Origin: Elusimicrobiota bacterium
GTDB lineage: Bacteria; Elusimicrobiota; Elusimicrobia; UBA1565
Reading direction: 5' to 3'
Assembly (NCBI GenBank): GCA_041660925.1
Contig: JBAZVI010000002.1
Span: 434,001-498,000 of the forward strand
DNA length: 64,000 nucleotides
Shown: positions 31,304 to 39,417 of the stretch, one piece after another
How the letters are laid out: each line of letters starts with the position of its first letter
Position numbering within the stretch: position 1 is the stretch's first letter
The notes under the pieces: generated by a model
Told to the model about the DNA's origin: nothing
Seen by the model: only the letters and a program-made list of their open reading frames with translations
Databases searched by the model: none
Position numbers and translations under genes: made by a program

Positions 31304-33160
31304 TTACCACTTGATACAGCGCTCTCCTTCTTTAAGACAGGGGTGCGTAGGCTCTGGCTTAGGGTTTTCGCCGCCCACAGGGTCTCCCCCGGGGCTCTGA
31401 GAGGGGACTTCCAACTTCGGAGCCAATTGCATGGCATTCTGCCGAAAATCCTCCACCGTCAACATCTTCGAACCATTCGGAGAATAGTCAGAGAAAGTCC
31501 GATACAAAGTGTCGTACGCGCAATGATCGAGCGCATCACTATATCCCTGCTGCAATCTGCTCATCAACCCGTCGTAGTACGTCTTCCCATACTGATTCGC
31601 CTTGGCAATAGCCTCAGAAAAGTCGCTCTGCGACTTCGGGTTGCTGCAGAGCTCCCTCGCCATCGCCCGCATCCCGTCCAATGCCTTGAAGAAATTATTC
31701 CAGTTCTCTTCAGACCGTTGTTTCCGTTCCGCTTCGCGCTCCTTCTCGGCGTCTCGTTTTCGCTTCTCTTCCTCCTGCTGCCGTAGGAGCCCCTGCGCCT
31801 TCTTGTAATCACTCTCCAGACCGTCGAGGATCGCAAGTTGTTCTTGAAAAACCCGCTGCATCGTCTCGTCGCTCTGCTTCTGCTTTTGTAGTTCTTCCTC
31901 GACAATGCGCGCCCCTTCGCGCTTGCGCGCCTCCGCCTGAGCCTTTCTCTGCGCCTCGGCGCGTGCATCTGCCCGTTTAGCGAGGATATCCTCCTGCGTC
32001 TGAGCGGCTTGTTCTACGAGGTCCTTCGCCTGAGAGGTCGCGTCCCCCCAGATCGAATCCATCTCTGATCTGATCTTCCCTTCCTGCCGTGCACGCATCG
32101 TCTTGATAGGTTCTACCAGGACTTTTTTCTCGATCAGATAGCCGTAGTAGCCATCCTTATTGTGACCAAGCCAGAAACCCATGTCATGATTCTTCCCGTC
32201 GAAGTCCAAGACTCTCAGCTTATCCGCACGGACCGGGCCTCTCCCCCCATATCTCTGTGCCCACATGCGTTCGAGACTGTATGACGACTTCGGCAGTACG
32301 CCCACCAATCCTGCAAGGTTCTCTTTCCACTCCCTCACGGATGTGGCAGCGTTACCCCCGACTCGGAGGGCTTCCCCTCCCATCTGGACCATATCCGGAG
32401 CTTTCGCGAAGACGACTTCCGTCCCGGCGTATTTCTGCAGCAACTCCCACTTCTTATAGTCCCTATCGGGAACGCCCACGACCACGAGCTTCTTCGGCGG
32501 CTCGATGTCTCCCGTCAATATTCCGTTATAGATGAGTTCGGAACCCCAACTATGTGCGTAGATCTCTTCAATCTTCTTGTCCTTGAGCTCCCGTATCACG
32601 TCATGCCCGCGCGTTGTCAACGCACCAGCCAGAGTCTCGTTGGTGGCGTCTTTGCAGTCGAGCGTGAACCGATACCCTTCGATAATCGTTCCCTTCAAAG
32701 ACCTCAGATATTGGACGACAGCCCCGGATGAATCCTCTTGCGGAACGTTCCACGCCGGCTGCACATCCCTCCTCGTCATATTGGATGACTGGATGCGCCT
32801 ATCGAAGAATCCTCCGAAGCGCGTCTTCGCAGTCGAGCTCACACCGCTCATTTCGACGCGATGCAGATCGAAGAGCGGCACTCTTCGGTTCTTCAAATCA
32901 CGGACCGCCTCCTCTCGGAGGTTGTATGCGTCGCCGCGCTCGTCGCGCAGGATATCGTGAGCATTTTGCCTGATCGACTTGCTCAGGACGTTCTGTGCCT
33001 TTCGAAGATCCTCTGCCTCGACCTCTACAGGTGAACGGGTAGGGGGTTCGGATGGAACTTCCTCCCCCTCGGCGACTGAGACGGTGTTCTCCGGGACCTC
33101 CGCAGCGTACGCATGGGCCCCGAGAGTGAGCGCGGCGGAGAGGAGAAAAGCTCCGGTCAC
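31304..33160 (-). CDS. Large exported protein with lipase-like elbow and coiled coil
   Basis: A 618-residue protein with a signal peptide (MTGAFLLSAALTLGAHAYA). The N-terminal half contains EEIYAHSWGSELIYNGI, shaped like the nucleophile elbow (xHSxGx) of alpha/beta hydrolases, followed by LVVVGVPDRDY; a nearby KNHDMGFWLGHNKDGYYG could supply a His. The middle (about 370-500) is a highly charged coiled coil, and the C-terminus has several Cys (ELCSNP, DHCAYD, HPCLKEGERC). Function unknown. GC is lower than in flanking housekeeping genes. Its ATG overlaps the stop of the upstream membrane protein gene, so they form a pair. Confidence 0.65.
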   Translation of the reverse strand: MTGAFLLSAALTLGAHAYAAEVPENTVSVAEGEEVPSEPPTRSPVEVEAEDLRKAQNVLSKSIRQNAHDILRDERGDAYNLREEAVRDLKNRRVPLFDLHRVEMSGVSSTAKTRFGGFFDRRIQSSNMTRRDVQPAWNVPQEDSSGAVVQYLRSLKGTIIEGYRFTLDCKDATNETLAGALTTRGHDVIRELKDKKIEEIYAHSWGSELIYNGILTGDIEPPKKLVVVGVPDRDYKKWELLQKYAGTEVVFAKAPDMVQMGGEALRVGGNAATSVREWKENLAGLVGVLPKSSYSLERMWAQRYGGRGPVRADKLRVLDFDGKNHDMGFWLGHNKDGYYGYLIEKKVLVEPIKTMRARQEGKIRSEMDSIWGDATSQAKDLVEQAAQTQEDILAKRADARAEAQRKAQAEARKREGARIVEEELQKQKQSDETMQRVFQEQLAILDGLESDYKKAQGLLRQQEEEKRKRDAEKEREAERKQRSEENWNNFFKALDGMRAMARELCSNPKSQSDFSEAIAKANQYGKTYYDGLMSRLQQGYSDALDHCAYDTLYRTFSDYSPNGSKMLTVEDFRQNAMQLAPKLEVPSQSPGGDPVGGENPKPEPTHPCLKEGERCIKW

Positions 33161-34344
33161 TCCCCACCGCCTCCCGAGACGACGTCTGCGTCGGCTTCAA
33201 ACCCATGTGTGAGCCCGAGACATAGACCGAAGAGCGCTCCAATCATGAACATAAACTGCGCGGAATATACGATCATTGAGCCTTCGCCGTAGGCTCGCGC
33301 ACTGCCTGACACATCGGCCGTCACGAATGAGAACAGTGCCGCCGGAAGTCCGAATACGAAGCTCCACCAGAAAACCCTCTTCGGCTTACGCCCTCCCAGA
33401 CGTTTTGAAATAGCTTCGCTGATCCACGGGACAGCGAGAAACAAGAGAACGGCGGGTTCCGCAAGGATCCGTGGTTTCCCGGACACCACATACAGGGCCG
33501 CAACCGCCCACCCGTAGAATCCGAAGGCATGGGCATAGGCAAGGGCCCCAAGAGAGCTCCAGCGCAGCCGCCTCACCGGCACCAACGCCAGGAGGATGCA
33601 AGGTATGCTGAGGAGAAGTTCGAGATAGAGCGAACTGCGCCGGGTGAACAACGCGAGGAGGTCGACCGTCTTTGGGGTCTCGAGCGGCCTCGTCGATCTT
33701 TCCTGATAGCGCCGCAGGCTCGCGAGGATGGCGCTTACGTCGTCCGTAAGGAGATTATCCTTCGGGTCGTATCCTGCGGTCAGAATGAAATAATGCTCGC
33801 CCGACTGCGAGTAATGCTGGAGCACGCTGTAGGGCTTCGTGATGACCGCGCGGAATGCATCACTGCTCGGCCAGCCTGTTTCGGCGAGGATCTCATGCGT
33901 GGTCTTGCCTATGGCGAGGTCTCTCTCTTTGGCCTTCCTCATCTCTTCCAGGGATATGAATCCACCGGGCGCGTTCCTCGGGATCACCAGAAGTTGGAGC
34001 AGGCGTTTGGGCGTATACGCGGAGAGGTCGTCATAATCCCCGCCAACGAGCAGGCTGCCGCGAGGCCTTCGATCCTGGAAACGCACGACCTCGACAGCCC
34101 CCTGCATCCTCGCATCGACCTTCCAAGCATAGGGACAGACGAGGATCTCGCCGTAGCGGCCTACGAAAACGTTCTGCGGTTCGCTGTCCGGGCCCGCGCG
34201 ATACTGCACCGGGACTCCTTTCGAATCCGCGATGTATCGATCGACTTGAGCCGCTCCATCGTCATCCGGGTTGGACTTAGCATCCGCCCAGGAGATCCCC
34301 CAAGCAGATACGAGGACGGTGAATGCGCAGATGATCTTCTTCAT
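33157..34344 (-). CDS. Exported/membrane protein with four C-terminal transmembrane segments
   Basis: A 395-residue protein. The N-terminus is a signal peptide (MKKIICAFTVLVSAWGISWA), followed by an extracytoplasmic part of about 200 residues (YRAGPDSEPQNVFVGRYGE, SLLVGGDYDDLSAYTPKRL, SQSGEHYFILTAGYD) that may bind a partner. From about residue 245 there are at least four transmembrane helices (LLLSIPCILLALVPV, AHAFGFYGWAVAALYVV, AVLLFLAVPWI, FVFGLPAALFSFV). No family recognised. I place the start at ATG 34344, the signal peptide Met; an in-frame ATG at 34368 is possible. Coupled to the next gene by ATGA. Confidence 0.65.
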   Translation of the reverse strand: MKKIICAFTVLVSAWGISWADAKSNPDDDGAAQVDRYIADSKGVPVQYRAGPDSEPQNVFVGRYGEILVCPYAWKVDARMQGAVEVVRFQDRRPRGSLLVGGDYDDLSAYTPKRLLQLLVIPRNAPGGFISLEEMRKAKERDLAIGKTTHEILAETGWPSSDAFRAVITKPYSVLQHYSQSGEHYFILTAGYDPKDNLLTDDVSAILASLRRYQERSTRPLETPKTVDLLALFTRRSSLYLELLLSIPCILLALVPVRRLRWSSLGALAYAHAFGFYGWAVAALYVVSGKPRILAEPAVLLFLAVPWISEAISKRLGGRKPKRVFWWSFVFGLPAALFSFVTADVSGSARAYGEGSMIVYSAQFMFMIGALFGLCLGLTHGFEADADVVSGGGGE

Positions 34345-34594
34345 ATGAGGAGATACAAGCATTTCCATTTCGACTCCATTTCACAAATCAAAAAAGTCGA
34401 CTAACAAAGCTCTACTCGGAGGAGGAGCGGCCGGAAGTATGCCCACAATATACTCGCGAAGGCCTATCCCAAGTATGAGATTGATCTACTTGCACGCATG
34501 GCATGGGTCCTACCCGCTCCCTGGGTCCCGGTCCCCCGCTATAAACAGGAAGGGAGGGCCTCTCCGCCCTCCCCATTCCCCTTCATCTCCCCCG
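34345..34594. other. Intergenic region
   Basis: No gene is seen. The part 34369-34445 is AT-rich and probably holds the promoter of the downstream minus-strand pair. On the minus strand GGGAGGGC/GCCCTCCC (34552-34573) followed by TTCCTGTTTATAG is a likely terminator for the gene at 34595. Confidence 0.45.
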
Positions 34595-35038
34595 TCAGTC
34601 GGCGAAGCCGCCGAAGGTGTTCCAGAAATCCTTGAACGCCGTCTCCGCCCCCTGGTACTCCGTGTTGAGTACCGCGAAGCGCTCGGCGCCCAGCTCCCCC
34701 TTCTTGTACTGCTCGAGAGCCAGCTCGTAGCGCAGCTTCTTAATGAGGTAGTCCTGCTTGAGCAGGGTGCCCTTGAGGACCCGCGGCGCGTCATAGGCCT
34801 CCCGCTCCCGCATGATGGCCTTCGCCTGGGCGTCCTTGCCCTTCCCCGGTTTCTCGAGCTTCGCGAGACGCTCCATGCCGGTGTTCATCGTCCCCAGGGC
34901 CTTCAGGGCCGCGCCCACGCTGAAGCGCTCCATGGTGACCTCCACCGGCTCCCCGCCCGCCATGGGGCGCAGGTACATCTCGGCGGAGGCCCCCAGCGCG
35001 AGGGCGGCCAGCAGGGCGACGACCGTCAGTCTGTTCAT
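34595..35038 (-). CDS. Small exported protein of unknown function
   Basis: A 147-residue protein with a signal peptide (NRLTVVALLAALALGASA) and an all-helical body with heptad-like spacing (ALKALGTMNTGMERLAKLE, LIKKLRYELALEQYKKGEL, ETAFKDFWNTFGGF). No family recognised. ATG 35038 is chosen because GGGAGAAG precedes it and it overlaps the stop of the upstream membrane gene (ATGA). Confidence 0.6.
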   Translation of the reverse strand: MNRLTVVALLAALALGASAEMYLRPMAGGEPVEVTMERFSVGAALKALGTMNTGMERLAKLEKPGKGKDAQAKAIMREREAYDAPRVLKGTLLKQDYLIKKLRYELALEQYKKGELGAERFAVLNTEYQGAETAFKDFWNTFGGFAD

Positions 35039-35664
35039 GAATCTTCTCCCAACGCTTCCCCATCCCAATGATGCTCGATGGCGTGCATCAGCAGGTCCGA
35101 CCCCGTCTTGAGCGCCGCGAACATGAGCATCGCCTTCACCGACGTCCCACCGAGGACGGCCCCCGCGAGGATCATGACGTGCATCGGGAGCACGCGCAGG
35201 TACGGGAAGAACAGAAGGCTCCCGATGTTCATCCTTCGTTTGAGGTCCTGCACGACATGGTACTGGAAGGAGTAGCCGTGGTTGCGCTGGAAGGCCAGCA
35301 CCGCGACGGCCAGGCCCGCCCAGTCCTCGGGCCCGAAGGCCTTGCTCATCTTGAGCAGGAAGGCCGCGTACACGAAGTGGAAGAACCCGTAGTGGATGGC
35401 GAAGAACCGGGCCGTCTCGAGCTTCCCCTTCTCGTTCTCCGGGACCGCGCGCCCGTTCGAGGTGAAGCCCGCCGTGCTGAAGCTTTTGAGCGCCCTCATC
35501 CTCCGCCAGTTGTAGTACCCGATGATGACGCTCTGACACCAATAGACGACGAGCAGGTACATCAGATCCCAGCGCAGCAGCAGCGCCAGGATCAGGGTCG
35601 CCGCGTTGGATGCGACCAGCCACCGGGCCGAGGAGTCCGTGAGGTAGTCGAGGAACCTTTTCAC
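35035..35664 (-). CDS. DUF6498-like integral membrane protein
   Basis: A 209-residue protein with about five transmembrane helices. The N-terminal pattern NAATLILALLLRWDLMYLL followed by VVYWCQSVIIGYYNW matches, from memory, the DUF6498 family, whose function is unknown. Conserved polar residues include HYGFFHFVYAAFL. Start is GTG 35664 with no clear ribosome site; a family A repeat ends just two bases upstream of it. Its stop overlaps the start of the small exported protein gene. Confidence 0.65.
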   Translation of the reverse strand: MKRFLDYLTDSSARWLVASNAATLILALLLRWDLMYLLVVYWCQSVIIGYYNWRRMRALKSFSTAGFTSNGRAVPENEKGKLETARFFAIHYGFFHFVYAAFLLKMSKAFGPEDWAGLAVAVLAFQRNHGYSFQYHVVQDLKRRMNIGSLLFFPYLRVLPMHVMILAGAVLGGTSVKAMLMFAALKTGSDLLMHAIEHHWDGEALGEDS

Positions 35665-35666
35665 AT

Positions 35667-35732
35667 TAGGATCACACCCATGACAGTTCCATACTGCCCC
35701 TCCCTCGGGAGGGGCAGGGGAGGGCGGATCCT
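35667..35732. repeat. REP-like repeat (family A), extended form
   Basis: TAGGATCACACCCATGACAG, then the CCCCTCCCTCGGGAGGGG palindrome and G-rich tail. The TAGGATC end faces the GTG start of the DUF6498-like gene. Confidence 0.75.
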
Positions 35733-35738
35733 CGGGGC

Positions 35739-36362
35739 TTACCGTCGGTTATTGTCTTCAAAATAGTCGAAGTCGAGCGCGAGCGCCGCGCCCAGCAGGA
35801 CCGCCTTCGCGTCCGCGTTCTGCGGGGCCGCAGGGCCCTCGAGGGCGACCACGAAGCGGTCGGAGTCCGTGAACGCCTCCTTCAGGAGCCCGCCCCACTT
35901 CTTCGTGATGGTGCCCGTCTTCGCGCCCATCGCGTCCATAAGGTCGAAGGTCCAGATGCGGAAGAACCCCGCGTCCACCCGCCCCGTGAGCTGACCCGCC
36001 GCGTCGTGCACCTCGAAGCGCCGGCCGAAGAGCCGGAACTTCCGGTGGATGGCCCCCAGCGGCTTGCCCGCCGCGTCCTCGACGAAGGTCGAGGACCAGA
36101 TCCAGAACCACGGCCGCCGGACCCGCAGGACGACGTTCTTGCTCGCGTCCAGGATGGCGATGACGAAGGGCCGGTGCCCCCGCAGGAACACGCGCGTGAT
36201 CCATTTCAGGAACCCCTCCCCCTCCTCCGCCACGAACCCTATCCCCTCCGCCTTGTCGGAGAGGATCTCGTAGCGGTTCCGCGTCTCGAACCCCGTCAAA
36301 ATCTCCGTCCACTCCTTCTTCTGCTGTATGACCCAGATGTTGCGCGCAAGAAGATCGCTCAT
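35739..36362 (-). CDS. Phospholipid scramblase / LURP-one-like protein
   Basis: A 207-residue protein resembling the scramblase (Tubby-like barrel) family: LTGFETRNRYEILSD, IGFVAEEGEGF, HRPFVIAILDASKNVV and LRVRRPWFWIWSS are the usual order of strands, with repeated VEDAAGKPLGAI and VHDAAGQLTGRV turns. Bacterial members are of uncertain function; lipid scrambling is not established for them. The start ATG 36362 follows nine bases after the stop of the membrane protein gene upstream. Confidence 0.7.
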   Translation of the reverse strand: MSDLLARNIWVIQQKKEWTEILTGFETRNRYEILSDKAEGIGFVAEEGEGFLKWITRVFLRGHRPFVIAILDASKNVVLRVRRPWFWIWSSTFVEDAAGKPLGAIHRKFRLFGRRFEVHDAAGQLTGRVDAGFFRIWTFDLMDAMGAKTGTITKKWGGLLKEAFTDSDRFVVALEGPAAPQNADAKAVLLGAALALDFDYFEDNNRR

Positions 36363-36371
36363 GGCATCCCC

Positions 36372-36752
36372 TCAGTTCGTTCCGTCAGATATGGGCCCGG
36401 CCGCCCCGGGCGCTTCGGTCCGTCCCCGGTACTTCAGCATTTTATAGACGAACGCGCCTCCGATGCCCATGAGCACGAGCCCGAGCACCTTGGGCCGCCC
36501 GGATACGACGTTCGTGAAGAAAAGGTCGACGGTCCACAAAGTCAGGCAGGCGAATCGGAACCAGAACGACCTCGCCAGCCCCGCGGAGCAGTACAGCGCC
36601 CCGACGATGGCGAACCCCGTCGCCCTCCTGCCCGCCCCGGAAAGGACCTGCAGGGTCGCCAGCAGGAGGCAGACCCCCCCGAGCAGATACAGCACCCGCC
36701 GAGACTCCTTCATCAGCTCTTCGTGCGTGAACTCCCGGTCCCACCATTTCAT
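36372..36752 (-). CDS. Small multi-pass membrane protein, unknown function
   Basis: A 126-residue protein with three or four hydrophobic segments (RVLYLLGGVCLLLATLQVL, GFAIVGALYCSAGLARSF, CLTLWTVDLFFTNVV, VLGLVLMGIGGAFVYKML). No family recognised. ATG 36752 is chosen because AAAGGAG lies nine or ten bases upstream, inside the junction with a family A repeat; the longer reading frame upstream runs through that repeat and the neighbouring gene and is not real. Probably co-transcribed with the scramblase-like gene. Confidence 0.6.
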   Translation of the reverse strand: MKWWDREFTHEELMKESRRVLYLLGGVCLLLATLQVLSGAGRRATGFAIVGALYCSAGLARSFWFRFACLTLWTVDLFFTNVVSGRPKVLGLVLMGIGGAFVYKMLKYRGRTEAPGAAGPISDGTN

Positions 36753-36766
36753 CAGGATCACTCCTT

Positions 36767-36832
36767 TAGGATCACACCCACTACAGTTCCCTATTCCCCT
36801 TCCCCACGGGAAGGGGCAGGGGTAGGGGCATT
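36767..36832. repeat. REP-like repeat (family A), extended form
   Basis: TAGGATCACACCCACTACAG, then the CCCCTTCCCCACGGGAAGGGG core. The TAGGATC end again faces a minus-strand start (36752). Confidence 0.75.
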
Positions 36833-37204
36833 CTAAATCAGCACGCCCTTCTTCACGAGATAGCCGAGGTACCCGCAGATCCCCGCAAACATCGCCTGCG
36901 AGGCCGCCACGTTGAGCAGCGTCCGCGCATCCGCCGCCGCGAAGGCCCCGTCCACGAGGCCGTGCCAGAACACCATCGTCAAACCGAAGAGGAACACCGC
37001 CAGGAAGGTCCAGAACGCCGCCCGCCGCATGAAGAACAGGAGGACCGCCCCCGCGACCTTCGCCCCCGCGACCCCCAGGATGACCGCGTACTCCAGCGCC
37101 GTCACCCGCTCGAAGAGCGCCTTGAGCTGGGGCGTCAGCGTCACCGCCCCGCTCAGGATCAGCCCCAGCCGGAGGATGGTCCACCCTCCCGTCACCAGGA
37201 ACAT
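36833..37204 (-). CDS. Small multi-pass membrane protein, unknown function
   Basis: A 123-residue protein with four hydrophobic helices (MFLVTGGWTILRLGLILSG, YAVILGVAGAKVAGAVLLF, FWTFLAVFLFGLTMVFW, AMFAGICGYLGYLV). No family recognised. The reading frame is open to 37309, but the first 27 codons are just a translated family A repeat, so the true start is ATG 37204 or GTG 37228. The boundary is uncertain for that reason. Confidence 0.55.
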   Translation of the reverse strand: MFLVTGGWTILRLGLILSGAVTLTPQLKALFERVTALEYAVILGVAGAKVAGAVLLFFMRRAAFWTFLAVFLFGLTMVFWHGLVDGAFAAADARTLLNVAASQAMFAGICGYLGYLVKKGVLI

Positions 37205-37219
37205 CCCCGCCAACCCAAA

Positions 37220-37285
37220 TAGGATCACGCCCGCTACAGTTCCATAACTCCCCTTCCTGCGGGAAGGGGCAGGGGAAGGGGGAGC
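37220..37285. repeat. REP-like repeat (family A), extended form
   Basis: TAGGATCACGCCCGCTACAG, then the ACTCCCCTTCCTGCGGGAAGGGG core and G-rich tail. It overlaps or directly precedes the start of the membrane protein gene to its left. Confidence 0.75.
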
Positions 37286-37356
37286 TTCCCGCTCAGAGAG
37301 ATTTATCACACACGATTTCTCGTCGTACCGCCTTCTGAGTGCCCAGCATCAGGAGG

Positions 37357-37995
37357 TTATCGTGCCGGCTTCTTGAGCACTCCGAGCGAGATCAACTTCG
37401 ACTGGATGCTGTTCGCGATGTCCAGAGAGAACGATTTCGAGCGCGGCTTCTCGTTGCAGAAGGAGTTGATCAGGATCTCGCCGCTTTCCACGTCGACGAA
37501 CTTGGCGGTCTCCCCGTCGAGGGTGTGGTACGCTCCCGTCGCCTCCCCGACCTGTCCGGAATATTTGCCCGTGTAGGAATTGATCTTCGGCGCCATATAG
37601 GTATGTTCCGGGACATACTCGTAGGAGGCCGTCCCGAAGACCAGCAGGTCGACTCCCGCCATCTCCCCCGCGCGTTTGAGCTCCGAAGCGCTGATCGCCC
37701 CGCTCATGTTCAGCTTCAGCTCCGAGAAGACCGCTTCCAGCTGCGTCCTCTCGACGACGCGGAAGCCCATCCCCATCAGGTGCGTCGAAAGCGTGTCCGC
37801 GATGTCCGAAGCGGTCCCATTCTTCCCGCTGTTCTTGAACGGCAGGACCGCGATCTTCCACTTCGGCTTGGCGACGAAAGCCTGCGAGACCTCCGTCACC
37901 GCATTGCTCTTTGCGACCCCGTACTCGTTCCTCGATACGCTCGCGCACCCCCCCACCCCGATCGCCAGCACCAGCGCCTTCGCCATGCTCTTCAT
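37357..37995 (-). CDS. CsgG-like lipoprotein
   Basis: A 212-residue predicted lipoprotein (signal MKSMAKALVLAIGVGGC, lipobox GVGGC). The body fits the CsgG/FlgO-like nucleotide-free fold: WKIAVLPFKNSG, ASDIADTLSTHLMGMGFRVVER, QLEAVFSELKLNMSG, AGEMAGVDLLVFGTAS. CsgG itself forms the curli export pore, but single small homologues are widespread with unknown jobs, and no curli genes are adjacent. ATG 37995 has GGGAGGCGGGAAGA upstream and is preferred over ATG 38022. Confidence 0.7.
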   Translation of the reverse strand: MKSMAKALVLAIGVGGCASVSRNEYGVAKSNAVTEVSQAFVAKPKWKIAVLPFKNSGKNGTASDIADTLSTHLMGMGFRVVERTQLEAVFSELKLNMSGAISASELKRAGEMAGVDLLVFGTASYEYVPEHTYMAPKINSYTGKYSGQVGEATGAYHTLDGETAKFVDVESGEILINSFCNEKPRSKSFSLDIANSIQSKLISLGVLKKPAR

Positions 37996-38032
37996 TCTTC
38001 CCGCCTCCCTGAAAATCTCCATCCCGCAAGTC

Positions 38033-39007
38033 TCATGGGACGGTCCGTTTCGCCGTCAGCGCGACGATCGCCTTCTCGAGTTCCCCGTTGAACTCCTTCG
38101 GACGAGCCAGCATCAGGAAGTGGTCGGCGCCCTTGAGGATGGAGGCCTCGAAGGAGCCCATGTGCTTCCGGTTCGCCTCGTAGTCGATCGGCCAGAGGTC
38201 CGCGTTGACCGAGCGGATCGGCACGCCCAGGCCGTCGAAGACCTTCGCCGACTCCCGCCGCAGATAGAGCGAGAAGGTCTCCTCGAGCGTGCTGATCCCG
38301 ACCCTCGGCGGCGCCGACTCCATGTCCGCCAGGATCCAGTCGCGCAGGCGCGCGTCCGTCCGCGTCGAGAGCATCGGCTCGACGAAGGTCCGGCACCCCG
38401 CCCGGAAGTCCTTGCGCATCGGAGCCAGCATCGCCTCCATCTCCGCGCGCTTGAGCGGATAGGCGATGGAGTCGAAGGTGTCCACGCCCACGATCCCCAG
38501 CACCCGGCCCGGCAGCAGCCGCGCCGCCTCCGCCGCGATCGGCCCGCCCATCGAATGCCCCACGAGGATCACCTTCCCTCCGCCCGCCGTCCGGACAGCG
38601 GAGACGTCGGGCACGGGGGGTAAAGACGTCCCCCTAGCCCCCGCCGCCGCCGCCTCCACCACCGCGGCGACGTCTTCGCCGTAGGCCTTCTGCGTGTAGC
38701 GCTTGCGCCCCGCCCCCGAGTGCCCGTGCCCCGCCAGGTCCAGCGTGATGGTCCTGTGCGTCTTCGAAAAATATGGGATCTGCTCCCGCCAGTACCGCGC
38801 ATCGCAGCTCCACCCATGCACGAACACCAACGCCGGCTCTCCCTTCCCCCTGACCTCATACGAAATCGGCGTCCCGTCCCTCGAGACCGCCACCCCCAGT
38901 TGCGCCCTCTCCCCGGCCCCAAGAGAACAGGCCCCCACCCCCGCCGCCAGCAGAAGCCCTAACGCCATCCCTCTCAAAATTCCCGTTCGCTCTTTAGTTA
39001 GTTCCAT
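38033..39007 (-). CDS. Alpha/beta-hydrolase lipoprotein
   Basis: A 324-residue protein: lipoprotein signal ending LLLAAGVGAC, then a complete alpha/beta hydrolase. Oxyanion region FVHGWSCDARYW, LDLAGHGHSGAGRKRY, nucleophile Ser in LVGHSMGGP, acid near NADLWPIDYEAN and His in LKGADHFLMLARP. Substrate unknown. The start region overlaps a partial family B repeat, so the first 13 codons (to Met 14) are less certain. Likely sits on the periplasmic face of a membrane. Confidence 0.8.
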   Translation of the reverse strand: MELTKERTGILRGMALGLLLAAGVGACSLGAGERAQLGVAVSRDGTPISYEVRGKGEPALVFVHGWSCDARYWREQIPYFSKTHRTITLDLAGHGHSGAGRKRYTQKAYGEDVAAVVEAAAAGARGTSLPPVPDVSAVRTAGGGKVILVGHSMGGPIAAEAARLLPGRVLGIVGVDTFDSIAYPLKRAEMEAMLAPMRKDFRAGCRTFVEPMLSTRTDARLRDWILADMESAPPRVGISTLEETFSLYLRRESAKVFDGLGVPIRSVNADLWPIDYEANRKHMGSFEASILKGADHFLMLARPKEFNGELEKAIVALTAKRTVP

Positions 39008-39028
39008 TAGTTAAGTGCCTGTCACACC
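39005..39028. repeat. Partial GTGCC-type repeat (family B)
   Basis: ATTAGTTAAGTGCCTGTCAC resembles the ends of the family B elements at 40116 and 42107. Confidence 0.45.
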
Positions 39029-39039
39029 TTGAATCTAGG

Positions 39040-39417
39040 CTAGAGGAGACTCACCCTCTTCTGGATGGCCTCTATCACCGCAGAATCGCGGAGATCTTGA
39101 ATAACCTCCCAATTCCCATATTGCGACATCCCGGAGCGGAGAACCTTCTTCGGGTCGCTTGTGAGGAACATGATCGGCATATCCTTAAGATTCTCGCCGT
39201 ACTCACCCGCACGCATCTTCATGGCGAAAGTGATTCCGTCGGTCCCTGGCATCAACACATCCGTGACGATGAGATCGAACCGCTCTTCCTTGAGCATCTT
39301 CAGGGCCGCATCCGGGCCCGATGCGATAGCGCATCGAAGCTCCGGCTTCCAACCCAAGACAGTTCGGATGCCCTCGACGTTCCTCGGCTCGTCGTCTATG
39401 AAAAGGATCTGTTTCAT
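39040..39417 (-). CDS. Single-domain response regulator
   Basis: A 125-residue receiver: ILFIDDEPRNVEGIR, phospho-acceptor Asp in LIVTDVLMPGTDG, MFLTSDPKKV with Thr and Lys. The usual KP motif is replaced by the DPKK stretch followed by a divergent last helix, so the signalling face may differ. Its ATG overlaps the stop of the membrane coiled-coil gene by one base (TGATG), indicating translational coupling; the two probably work together. Confidence 0.75.
   Translation of the reverse strand: MKQILFIDDEPRNVEGIRTVLGWKPELRCAIASGPDAALKMLKEERFDLIVTDVLMPGTDGITFAMKMRAGEYGENLKDMPIMFLTSDPKKVLRSGMSQYGNWEVIQDLRDSAVIEAIQKRVSLL

Noticed and set aside
31304..34344. Prophage or IS genes next to the MITE
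   Set aside because: The proteins are exported or membrane proteins; no transposase, integrase or phage structural motif is seen.
36372..37184. Extended 270-codon frame for the small membrane protein
   Set aside because: The first 144 codons read through a repeat and the neighbouring gene in a shadow frame; ATG 36752 has a ribosome site and begins the real protein.
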